This document shows, piece by piece, positions 1-9,443 of a DNA stretch of 15,665 bases. The notes below the pieces were generated by a model. It saw nothing but the letters and a program-made list of their open reading frames with translations, had not been told where the DNA came from and ran no database searches. The translations under genes and the position numbers were made by a program. Every line of letters begins with the position of its first letter. The first letter of the stretch is position 1. Source of the stretch: CBFGWV01 sp965652545 (GTDB taxonomy: Bacteria; Pseudomonadota; Gammaproteobacteria; Competibacterales; Competibacteraceae); the NCBI GenBank assembly GCA_965652545.1, contig CBFGWV010000091.1, positions 1-15,665 of the forward strand, given 5' to 3'.

Positions 1-468
1 ACGCGCCTGGGCGATGACAATTGGATCATGGCCTATGTGCACATCGCTCACGACTGTTTGGTGGGCGATCGCACGGTGTTCGCCAACGGCGCCTCCCTGG
101 CCGGTCATGTCCAGGTAGGAGACGACGTGGTCCTGGGCGGGTTCGCCATGGTTTACCAATTCGTCCGGATCGGCGCGCATGCGTTTTGCGGCTTCTCCTG
201 CGGTGTACACAAGGACGTACCGCCGTATGTGACCGTCGCCGGCTACCGGGCCGAGCCCCACGGGGTGAACGTCGAGGGGCTCAAACGCCGCGGCTTCAGC
301 ACCGATCAGATCACCGCCATCCGCCGCGCCTACAAGACGGTGTACCGCAACGAACTGAAGCTCGACGAAGCGACCCGGACATTACAGGACCAGGCAAATA
401 GTCATCCGGAGCTGACCGTGCTTGCCGATTTCCTCCTTGCGAGCAGTGAACGCGGCATCGTTCGTTAA
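1..468 (+). CDS. lpxA: UDP-N-acetylglucosamine O-acyltransferase LpxA, 3' part (5' end outside window)
   Basis: This enzyme catalyses the first step of lipid A synthesis: transfer of a 3-hydroxyacyl chain from acyl-ACP to UDP-GlcNAc in the cytoplasm. The reading frame is open from base 1. By ungapped comparison with remembered E. coli LpxA (262 residues), the window covers about residues 109-263, so roughly 108 N-terminal residues are missing. Visible are the left-handed beta-helix coils, the catalytic HIAHDC motif (His125 equivalent at bases 49-51), AGH (His144 equivalent), and the C-terminal helical region with GVNVEGLKRRGF. Two deviations stand out: Tyr in VYQF where E. coli has His160 (bases 154-156), and Phe at the Gly173 hydrocarbon-ruler position (bases 193-195). 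Both bear on acyl-chain choice. The stop lies 11 bases before the lpxB ATG, so the two are co-transcribed. The family assignment is secure. Confidence 0.97.
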   Translation, partial: TRLGDDNWIMAYVHIAHDCLVGDRTVFANGASLAGHVQVGDDVVLGGFAMVYQFVRIGAHAFCGFSCGVHKDVPPYVTVAGYRAEPHGVNVEGLKRRGFSTDQITAIRRAYKTVYRNELKLDEATRTLQDQANSHPELTVLADFLLASSERGIVR

Positions 469-479
469 GCGTGCCGGCC

Positions 480-1640
480 ATGACCAGCAGGGACGAACAC
501 ACTTACGTGCTGGTGGCCGGTGAGCTGTCCGGCGATGTCCTGGGCGCAGGGCTCATCCGCGCCCTGGCACGGCGCGACCCCGCGGCCCGTTTCGCCGGTG
601 TCGGCGGGCCGGCCATGCAGGCCGCTGGGTTGGAGGCCTGGTACGACCTCGATGTCTTATCGATCATGGGCCTGGTCGAGGTGCTCAAACACCTACCGCG
701 TCTTTTGCATCTGCGCCGCGAGCTGATCCAGCGCACGCTGGCGGCCAAGGCCGTGACCTTCATCGGTATCGATGCGCCGGACTTCAATCTCGGGCTTGAG
801 CTGCGCCTGCGCCGCGCTGGTATCAAGACCGTGCACTACGTCAGCCCGTCGGTGTGGGCCTGGCGGCAGGGCAGGGTCAAGGGTATCAGCCGCAGTGTGG
901 ATACCATGCTGACCTTGTTTCCTTTCGAAGCGGCGTTTTATCGCGAGCATGCCGTGCCGGTGCGTTTCGTGGGTCACCCCATGGCCGACCAGATTCCCTA
1001 TCAATGGTCGAAGCGGGATGCAGAATCCGCCCTGACGCTGGAGCACGGCCGGCGCGTGGCCTTGCTGCCCGGCAGCCGGGTCAGTGAAATCGACCGGCTG
1101 GCACCGCTGTATCTGGACACGGCGCGCCTGCTGCACAAGACGCATCCGGACCTTGATTTCGTGATCCCCGCAGCCACACCTCGCTTGGCCGGGCGGCTGC
1201 GCGCGCTGGTCGGCGGCTATACCGATCTCGATGTGCGCATCACCGATGGCCGCGCCCGCGAGGCCGTCGCGGCGAGCGATGCGGTACTGGTGGCTTCGGG
1301 CACGGCGACCCTGGAGACCATGCTGGTCGGACGTCCCATGGTCATGGCGCATAGAATGGCCCCATTGACCGCCTGGCTCGCCCGCCGCCTGGTGCGCACC
1401 CCGTACTTTGCGCTACCCAACCTTCTGGAGCGCGACATGCTCGTACCCGAATACCTGCAAGAGGCTGCCACCCCGGACGCATTGGCTGGCGCGCTGTCGC
1501 GTCTGCTCGATGCGGACCACACCGCATTGCTGCAACGCTTCGAGCATTGGCATCGGGCGCTGGCACGCAATGCGGACGAGGAGGCGGCCGCGGCGGTCCT
1601 GGCTCTGCGCAATGGGAGGTCCCATGTGGCCGCCGGTTGA
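480..1640 (+). CDS. lpxB: Lipid-A-disaccharide synthase LpxB
   Basis: This GT19 glycosyltransferase joins UDP-2,3-diacylglucosamine and lipid X into the lipid A disaccharide at the inner face of the inner membrane. The protein has 386 residues (E. coli 382). Seen in order are VLVAGELSGD at residues 10-19, GVGGPAM, the GIDAPDFNL segment near residue 100, SPSVWAW, the GHPMAD motif, LPGSR at 196-200, SGTATLETML near 270-280 in the nucleotide-sugar binding half, and PNLLERDMLVPEYLQ near the end. I chose the ATG at 480 because it gives the usual family N-terminus. A GTG at 471, in the same frame, would add three residues; neither start has a strong Shine-Dalgarno, as expected for translation coupled to lpxA. 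Its last 17 bases overlap rnhB. Confidence 0.97.
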   Translation: MTSRDEHTYVLVAGELSGDVLGAGLIRALARRDPAARFAGVGGPAMQAAGLEAWYDLDVLSIMGLVEVLKHLPRLLHLRRELIQRTLAAKAVTFIGIDAPDFNLGLELRLRRAGIKTVHYVSPSVWAWRQGRVKGISRSVDTMLTLFPFEAAFYREHAVPVRFVGHPMADQIPYQWSKRDAESALTLEHGRRVALLPGSRVSEIDRLAPLYLDTARLLHKTHPDLDFVIPAATPRLAGRLRALVGGYTDLDVRITDGRAREAVAASDAVLVASGTATLETMLVGRPMVMAHRMAPLTAWLARRLVRTPYFALPNLLERDMLVPEYLQEAATPDALAGALSRLLDADHTALLQRFEHWHRALARNADEEAAAAVLALRNGRSHVAAG

Positions 1641-2219
1641 AATCGACCCGCTGTGGAGCCCTGTAGCCGGTGTGGACGAGGTCGGCCGTGGTCCGTTGGC
1701 CGGCCCGGTCACCGCCGCGGCGGTAATCCTCGACCCCGACCGCCCCATCAAAGGACTGGCCGACTCCAAGGTGTTAACCGCCGCGCGGCGCGAAGCGTTG
1801 GCCGTGGAAATCCGCGAAACCGCCCTGGCCTGGTGTGTGGCCGAGGCCAGCGCCGGCGAGATCGACCGGCTGAACATCCACCATGCCACCTTGCTGGCGA
1901 TGCAGCGGGCCGTGTGCGGGCTGGCCACCGCCCCCGGGGGCCTGCTGGTCGACGGACGCTTCTGCCCGGCAGTGGCCATGCCGGCGCTGGCGGTGGTCAA
2001 GGGCGACAGCCGTGTCCCGGCCATCAGTGCGGCCTCGATACTCGCCAAAGTCGCCCGCGACGCGGTGCTGACCGCCCTGCACACAAGCTATCCGGTCTAT
2101 AACTTCGCCAGCCACAAGGGCTATCCCACCCCCGAGCACCTTGCCGCGCTGCGGGTCCATGGCCCCACCCCCGAGCACCGCCGGTCGTTTTCGCCGCTGA
2201 AGAATCTGGAGCTGCCGTT

Positions 2220-2223
<4 letters not shown>
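1624..2223 (+). CDS. rnhB: Ribonuclease HII
   Basis: This enzyme cuts the RNA strand of RNA-DNA hybrids and starts removal of single ribonucleotides misincorporated into DNA. The protein has 199 residues (E. coli 198). The acidic metal-binding residues are visible: Asp18-Glu19 in AGVDEVGRG, Asp110 in LLVDGR and Asp146 in AKVARDA. The KGDSRVPAISAASILAKVARD block is typical of type 2 enzymes, and the NFASHKGYPTPEH stretch is near the C-terminus. I chose the ATG at 1624 because GGGAGG at 1614-1619 is a good ribosome binding site and the length then matches the family; the frame stays open further upstream only inside lpxB. It starts within the end of lpxB and its TGA overlaps the dnaE ATG, so translation of lpxB, rnhB and dnaE is likely coupled. 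Confidence 0.97.
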
Positions 2224-5792
<3,569 letters not shown>

Positions 5793-5812
5793 ACGGGGCA
5801 GGGAGTTCACCC

Positions 5813-6145
5813 ATGCGCAAAATTCTTTCGTTCGCCTTTGCTGTGGCTCTCGCTCATGCCCCGGCCTGGGCGGAAGAGTCGTCCGGCGCATCTAGCGCGA
5901 CACCGGTATACCGTTGGACGGAAGATACCGGCCGCTTGAACTTCGCCACCGTGCCGGCACCGGATGTGACCGATGCCGAGGTGGTGTGGATCCGCCCGGT
6001 ACAGGGAACCGCCAGCGGCAACCACGCTGAGATTCAGCGGCGGGTACGCAGCTACGAGGAGCGCATCCAGCTTCTGCGTGACGCCCGCGCGGTCAAAATG
6101 GGCATCAGCCGCGATACGCTCGATCGCCTCGAACCGCAGCGCTGA
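5813..6145 (+). CDS. Small exported DUF4124-like protein
   Basis: The function is unknown. The 110-residue product has a clear signal peptide: Arg2 and Lys3, a hydrophobic core at residues 4-18, and likely cleavage after AWA at residue 20. The segment VYRWTEDTGRLNFATVPAP resembles the N-terminal motif of DUF4124 proteins, which usually read VYKWVDxxGxxxYSDxPP; this is a family resemblance from memory. The C-terminal half is a charged, probably helical stretch (HAEIQRRVRSYEERIQLLRDAR). I chose the ATG at 5813 because GGGAG at 5801-5805 lies seven bases upstream and the signal peptide starts there; a TTG at 5789 overlapping dnaE is less likely. It sits 20 bases after dnaE and probably ends that operon. 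The product should be periplasmic. There is no lipobox. Confidence 0.78.
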   Translation: MRKILSFAFAVALAHAPAWAEESSGASSATPVYRWTEDTGRLNFATVPAPDVTDAEVVWIRPVQGTASGNHAEIQRRVRSYEERIQLLRDARAVKMGISRDTLDRLEPQR

Positions 6146-6162
6146 CGATCAGTCAGCGGCGG
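6134..6162. terminator. Hairpin between convergent genes, possible bidirectional terminator
   Basis: A perfect 7-bp stem, CGCTGAC with GTCAGCG around a GATCA loop (6140-6158), can be extended by CCGC with GCGG across a two-base bulge. The stem contains the TGA stops of both convergent genes, which accounts for three of the pairs by chance. Neither side is followed by a T-run, so intrinsic termination is uncertain; the hairpin could instead protect mRNA 3' ends or slow the polymerase. Confidence 0.35.
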
Positions 6163-6437
6163 GCGAGGCTGATCGCCGCGCCAAGGGCTATCAACGGGAC
6201 TGCGGTGGCAATCACCCAGCCGGCGGTGGATATATCGCGCCAATGGCCACCGGCGAGCCCCCGTATCTCCAACCCTGTCCCGACCACCAAGCCGAGCATG
6301 GCGATGGGGATGAGGATGGCGGATACCAGAAAATCGTTGTCGAGCAGCCGTGGCCGTCCCGTACGGGACGCCTTGGCCATCGCCAGCAGCAACACGACAG
6401 CGGCAATCAAACTCAATTCGCCTGCGATGACAATCAC
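6153..6437 (-). CDS. Small integral membrane protein, unknown function
   Basis: I do not recognise this family. The 94-residue product has three hydrophobic segments that look like transmembrane helices: about residues 2-20 (IVIAGELSLIAAVVLLLAMA), 35-57 (FLVSAILIPIAMLGLVVGTGL) and 69-91 (STAGWVIATAVPLIALGAAISL). Short charged loops separate them (KASRTGRPRLLDND, and RGLAGGHWRD), and the C-terminus is ARR. I chose the GTG at 6437 because GGAG at 6448-6445 (reading on this strand) is seven bases upstream and translation then starts at the first helix. A longer frame to 6512 would add 25 non-hydrophobic, proline- and histidine-rich residues without a good ribosome site. It converges with the DUF4124-like gene with a 7-base gap. 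The hydrophobicity pattern, absent in the other frames, is the main argument that it is a real gene. Confidence 0.68.
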   Translation of the reverse strand: MIVIAGELSLIAAVVLLLAMAKASRTGRPRLLDNDFLVSAILIPIAMLGLVVGTGLEIRGLAGGHWRDISTAGWVIATAVPLIALGAAISLARR

Positions 6438-6439
6438 GT

Positions 6440-6490
6440 CGGTTCTCCAGATCAAACGTTGGGGTGAGCGATCGTGGTGGGGGAGAACCG
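6440..6490 (-). promoter_or_regulatory. Inverted repeat that can sequester the ribosome binding site of the membrane-protein gene
   Basis: CGGTTCTCC (6440-6448, + strand) and GGAGAACCG (6482-6490) are a perfect 9-bp inverted repeat with a 33-base spacer. In the leader mRNA of the minus-strand gene, the downstream arm is exactly the Shine-Dalgarno region (GGAGAACCG, two bases before GTG), so pairing would hide it. The pairing is seen directly; a regulatory role is inference. Confidence 0.4.
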
Positions 6491-6577
6491 TATGGGCGGG
6501 GGCGTACAGCACAGCAGGCTACCGACGCGAATAGCGGCGTAACGTCGACTCGAAGCGGGCACCGGCATAACCTCGCA

Positions 6578-6606
6578 TACGGCGCCCATCGTCGCGGGGC
6601 GCCGTA
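6578..6606. repeat. Perfect 10-bp inverted repeat downstream of the GST gene
   Basis: TACGGCGCCC (6578-6587) pairs perfectly with GGGCGCCGTA (6597-6606) across a nine-base loop. It lies 78 bases beyond the stop of the minus-strand glutathione transferase gene and 141 bases before the membrane-protein start. It is GC-rich and stable, but no T-run follows on either strand, so it is a possible weak or Rho-assisted terminator for the GST operon rather than a textbook one. I see no gene in the surrounding 6438-6683 interval. Confidence 0.4.
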
Positions 6607-6683
6607 CACGGAAGACTGTGCGACGACCGGCTCAATCTACGCCCGGGCGGGCGGGCCGACAAGCTGGGAAAACTACGGACCCA

Positions 6684-7388
6684 TCAAGCGTCGCGCATCT
6701 CCTGCGCGGTGGAGCCTGATGCACTGCCATCGGCGTAGTGGGCGTACCCGGGCACATAAAACGCCGCGTCGCGCATCAAGGCCTGAACCGTTTGGAGCTC
6801 GCGCATCCTTGCCCACCAACTTTCGACGGCCAGCGCCTGGGGTGGCACTTCGAACTGGCGGTAATGCGCCAGCACGCAGAAGCGCTCGAAGAACGGGTAA
6901 AACGTGAAGTCGACCAGGCTGGGGACATCGCCGAGAAAGAACCGCCCGGCGCGCGGGTCATCGAGCGCATTGTCGGCGATGAACCGCAGGCGCTCGGCAA
7001 GCGCGTCGCGATGACGATGGCGGGCGTCCTCGTCCTGGGCCAGCAGCAGTTTGTAGAACAGCGGTACGAACTGGGTGTTGCAGAAGTCGATCCAGAAGCG
7101 GGCGTAGGCACGCGCCCCGGGGGCCTCGGGCATCATGGCCGGGTCGGGCCAGACCTCCTCCACATATTCGTTGATGATGGCCGACTCCCACACGATATCG
7201 TCCCCATAGGTCAGCACGGGCACCTTGCCGTAGGGCGACAGGCGATGAAACCAGTCGGGCGTGTCCTGCAGGTCGATCTCGACCACATCGAAGGGTACTT
7301 GCTTCTCGGTGAGAACCAAACGCGTACGCTGCGCGAATGGGCACCTCGGTGCGCTGTAGATGGTGACCTGTGTCGATTCGGCGTGCAT
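6684..7388 (-). CDS. Glutathione S-transferase family protein with N-terminal cysteine (omega/lambda-like)
   Basis: A cytosolic glutathione-dependent enzyme of 234 residues. The N-terminal thioredoxin-like domain spans about residues 8-85: the active-site motif is SAPRCPFAQRTRL with Cys16, the cis-proline motif is KVPVLTYGDD, and glutathione gamma-glutamyl binding is marked by ES in IVWESAIINEY. The all-helical C-terminal domain (about 95-215) contains FFLGDVPSLVDFTFYPFFERF. A Cys in place of Tyr or Ser suggests thiol transferase or dehydroascorbate-type chemistry, as in omega and lambda classes, rather than xenobiotic conjugation; the physiological substrate cannot be told. I chose the ATG at 7388 because AGGAGG (7393-7398, read on this strand) precedes it by four bases; a frame to 7454 exists but lies inside the neighbour. 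The ribosome site overlaps the TAG stop of the regulator upstream, so the two are translationally coupled. Confidence 0.9.
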   Translation of the reverse strand: MHAESTQVTIYSAPRCPFAQRTRLVLTEKQVPFDVVEIDLQDTPDWFHRLSPYGKVPVLTYGDDIVWESAIINEYVEEVWPDPAMMPEAPGARAYARFWIDFCNTQFVPLFYKLLLAQDEDARHRHRDALAERLRFIADNALDDPRAGRFFLGDVPSLVDFTFYPFFERFCVLAHYRQFEVPPQALAVESWWARMRELQTVQALMRDAAFYVPGYAHYADGSASGSTAQEMRDA

Positions 7389-7396
7389 CGAGCCTC

Positions 7397-8149
7397 CTAA
7401 AAGCGATCGTCCGTCCCTGGACGTCTGAGCCGGGCGAACACCGGAGGTTCCCACGGCCGCACCGCCAGCGCCAAGCTGCAGCCGAAGCGCTCTTCCAACG
7501 GCCGATGGCGGTCCTCGTCGTTCATGGCATCGAAGCTCTGCGCCAATTGCCCCATCAGCACCTCGAGCCGTGCCAGGCTCTCGCGCGACAACATGCCGTT
7601 GAGGAACAGCAGCCGCTCACCCGGTTTGGCGAACGGCGCGGCAAAGAAGGGCGCGCGGACTTCACGGGCAAAGAAGCGCTCCACCGGCCCGTCCGGGCGC
7701 CAGCTGAACTGCCGACTGGTCAGCAAGCGGTAACGGTTGCCCGGCAGAAGTTCGATGAGCTTGAGCCGATCCAGACGCGCCAGCAGGCGGATAAGGCCCG
7801 TCTCCTCGAGCTGGTAGAAGGTCAGCATCTCCTTGAACGTCCAACCGCCGATGGCCAGCACCGCGACCAGCAGCAAACGCACGTCCGACACCAGGTCTTC
7901 CTCCTGGTCCTCGGTGAGTACGGTGATCTTGGGCCGCTGATGACGCGCCTGGGCCGCGAGTTCGATCATGCTGGTACCGGCCAGCTCGCAGGCGGCATCG
8001 AAGCGATCCAGCGTGAACCGGCCGCTGGAGAACAGTCGCTTTACGCTGGCTTCGCTCAGCTCCAGCGCCTGGGCGACTTGCAGGTAGGTCACACCGCGTG
8101 CCTTGAGTGCGGCCTTCAATCCATCGACCAAACGCTGAATCTCCGCCAT
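7397..8149 (-). CDS. XRE-family helix-turn-helix transcriptional regulator
   Basis: A 250-residue putative DNA-binding regulator. Residues about 3-60 form a Cro/CI-type helix-turn-helix (LKAALKARGVTYLQVAQALELSEASVKRLFSSGRFTLDRFDAAC). After a charged linker, residues about 115-160 (GWTFKEMLTFYQLEETGLIRLLARLDRLKLIELLPGNRYRLL) look like a second, winged helix-turn-helix, followed by an unrecognised C-terminal region. I chose the ATG at 8149 because the helix-turn-helix begins there; the run of G about 11 bases upstream is a poor ribosome site, and the frame continues to 8227 with an implausible glycine- and tyrosine-rich leader. It is the first gene of an operon with the glutathione transferase (8-base gap) and is divergent from gcvT (172 bases between starts). 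Its target is unknown; autoregulation and control of the transferase are the simplest guess. Confidence 0.85.
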   Translation of the reverse strand: MAEIQRLVDGLKAALKARGVTYLQVAQALELSEASVKRLFSSGRFTLDRFDAACELAGTSMIELAAQARHQRPKITVLTEDQEEDLVSDVRLLLVAVLAIGGWTFKEMLTFYQLEETGLIRLLARLDRLKLIELLPGNRYRLLTSRQFSWRPDGPVERFFAREVRAPFFAAPFAKPGERLLFLNGMLSRESLARLEVLMGQLAQSFDAMNDEDRHRPLEERFGCSLALAVRPWEPPVFARLRRPGTDDRF

Positions 8150-8191
8150 GCCGTTACCAACCCCCCAAGTGCCGTGCACATTCACGCCGCG

Positions 8192-8221
8192 ATAGTAGCC
8201 TTGCGATGCCGCGGCCGTCAT
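8192..8221 (-). promoter_or_regulatory. Possible sigma70 promoter for the XRE-GST operon
   Basis: Read on the minus strand, ATGACG (8221-8216) and TACTAT (8197-8192) are separated by 18 bases, each matching four of six consensus positions. It lies about 43 bases upstream of the regulator start. Such matches are common by chance, so this is only a candidate. Confidence 0.25.
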
Positions 8222-8246
8222 GGCCATAACCCGTCGAAATCATTGC

Positions 8247-8270
8247 ATTGTTGCTATTCATTTCCCTAAT
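8247..8270. promoter_or_regulatory. LysR-type box upstream of gcvT, matching the one upstream of gcvP
   Basis: This AT-rich stretch in a GC-rich genome matches 10387-10410 at 18 of 24 positions without gaps, including the identical 11-mer CTATTCATTTC (8254-8264). Within it, ATTCATTTCCCTAAT (8256-8270) is an ATT-N9-AAT dyad containing the T-N11-A spacing typical of LysR-type binding sites. It ends 51 bases before the gcvT ATG. The likely ligand is the LysR-type protein encoded between gcvT and gcvP. Possible promoter hexamers overlap it (TTGCAT 8243-8248 and CCTAAT 8265-8270, 16 apart), so bound protein could act directly on RNA polymerase. Confidence 0.5.
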
Positions 8271-8314
8271 GCTCCGGGCCTGCCTAGACTCCCCGGCAAA
8301 CCCACCGCCGGAGC
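8271..8314 (+). promoter_or_regulatory. Inverted repeat covering the gcvT ribosome binding site
   Basis: GCTCCGG (8271-8277) is the exact reverse complement of CCGGAGC (8308-8314), which contains the GGAG Shine-Dalgarno (8310-8313) of gcvT. A competing pairing, CCGGG (8274-8278) with CCCGG (8292-8296), would free the site. If the transcript starts near 8277, as the candidate -10 suggests, the outer arm would not be transcribed, so this is a weak candidate. Confidence 0.2.
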
Positions 8315-8321
8315 CCGACAC

Positions 8322-9437
8322 ATGAGCGATGCCACCCAGACCACGCCGTTGTACGACCTGCACCGTGAACTGGGTGGGCGCATGGTGCCGTTCGCAGGCT
8401 ATCAGCTGCCGATTCAGTACAGCGGCGGTATCGTGGCCGAACATCAGCACACCCGCCAAGCCGCCGGCTTGTTCGATGTCGGCCACATGGGGTTGGTCCG
8501 CGTCGCCGGCCACGGGGCGGCAGAGGCATTGGAGCGGCTGCTGCCGACCGACGTGCAAGGACTTGCAGCGGGGCAGCAGCGCTACAGCTTTCTACTGAAC
8601 GAACACGGCGGTGTGCTGGACGATCTGATGATCGCCAACACCGGCAAGGATTTCCTGCTGGTGGTCAATGCTGCGTGCAAGCAGGCCGACTTCGACATTC
8701 TGGCCGCGGGTCTGGGCGATGGTATCGCCGTTACGTGGTGGTCGGACATGACCTTGTTCGCCCTGCAAGGCCCAGCTGCGGCCAGCGCCCTGGCTACGCT
8801 TTGCCCCGATGCCACCGCCCTGCGTTTCATGGAGGGTACGGCAACGCGCGTTGCCGGCGCACCGGCTTGGATCAGCCGCTCCGGCTACACCGGAGAGGAT
8901 GGCTATGAGGTGGCGATTCCCGCGATCGATGCCATCAAAGTCGTCAAAGCCTTGTTCGCTGTCGAAGGCGTCGCCCCGATCGGGTTGGGTGCGCGCGACA
9001 GCCTGCGCCTGGAAGCCGGGCTGTGTTTGTACGGACAGGACCTGACACCGGACATCACCCCGATCGAAGCCGGGCTGAACTGGGCCATTCCCAAGGTGCG
9101 CCGCCCCGGTGGCGCGCGGGCCGGCGGCTACCCGGGCGCCGAGCGTCTTGCCGCGCAGTTCGCCAACGGCACTGCCCGCAAGCGTGTCGGGCTGCGTCCG
9201 GAGGGCCGGGCGCCGGTGCGTGCGCATGCGCCCCTGGAGGACCGCGAGGGCAATGTGGTGGGCGAGGTTACCAGCGGCGGTTTCGGCCCGACCGTGGGTG
9301 CGCCAGTGGCCATGGGCTATGTGGACAGCAAGGTCCTGGCCAGCGGGGCGGCGATCAACGCCAACGTGCGCGGGAAACCCCTCCCGGTCAGCGTCAGCAA
9401 ACTGCCGTTCACACCCCACCGCTATCATCGCGGTTGA
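8322..9437 (+). CDS. gcvT: Glycine cleavage system T protein (aminomethyltransferase)
   Basis: The T protein transfers the aminomethyl carbon from the H-protein lipoyl arm to tetrahydrofolate, releasing ammonia and giving 5,10-methylene-THF. The protein has 371 residues (E. coli 364). Visible motifs are TPLYDLHRELGGRMVPFAGYQLPIQY at the N-terminus, NEHGGVLDDLMI with the conserved Asp100-Asp101 pair near the folate site, SRSGYTGEDGYE, GLGARDSLRLEAGLCLYGQDL, and the C-terminal barrel with GEVTSGGFGPTVGAPVAMGYV. I chose the ATG at 8322 because GGAG at 8310-8313 is eight bases upstream and the family N-terminus starts here; the frame extends to 8220 through the intergenic region. It is separated from gcvP by a convergent lysR gene, with only six bases between the gcvT and lysR stops. 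No glycine riboswitch is visible upstream. Confidence 0.96.
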   Translation: MSDATQTTPLYDLHRELGGRMVPFAGYQLPIQYSGGIVAEHQHTRQAAGLFDVGHMGLVRVAGHGAAEALERLLPTDVQGLAAGQQRYSFLLNEHGGVLDDLMIANTGKDFLLVVNAACKQADFDILAAGLGDGIAVTWWSDMTLFALQGPAAASALATLCPDATALRFMEGTATRVAGAPAWISRSGYTGEDGYEVAIPAIDAIKVVKALFAVEGVAPIGLGARDSLRLEAGLCLYGQDLTPDITPIEAGLNWAIPKVRRPGGARAGGYPGAERLAAQFANGTARKRVGLRPEGRAPVRAHAPLEDREGNVVGEVTSGGFGPTVGAPVAMGYVDSKVLASGAAINANVRGKPLPVSVSKLPFTPHRYHRG

Positions 9438-9443
9438 AGACGT

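Noticed and set aside
471..479. GTG at 471 as the lpxB start
   Set aside because: The ATG at 480 gives the usual family N-terminus and neither has a better ribosome site; the three-residue extension is not supported.
6464..6907. Plus-strand frame of 147 codons running from the intergenic region into the GST gene
   Set aside because: Arg/Gly/Ala-rich, low-complexity translation, half of it antisense to the GST; no start signals.
7370..8269. Plus-strand frame of 299 codons over the XRE regulator
   Set aside because: Gln- and His-rich shadow; the minus-strand protein has a clear helix-turn-helix and coupled operon signals.
8150..8321. Glycine riboswitch before gcvT
   Set aside because: No tandem aptamer cores or the expected conserved purine-rich segments are visible, and the distance between promoter candidate and start is too short for a tandem riboswitch. 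A covariance search was not possible here.
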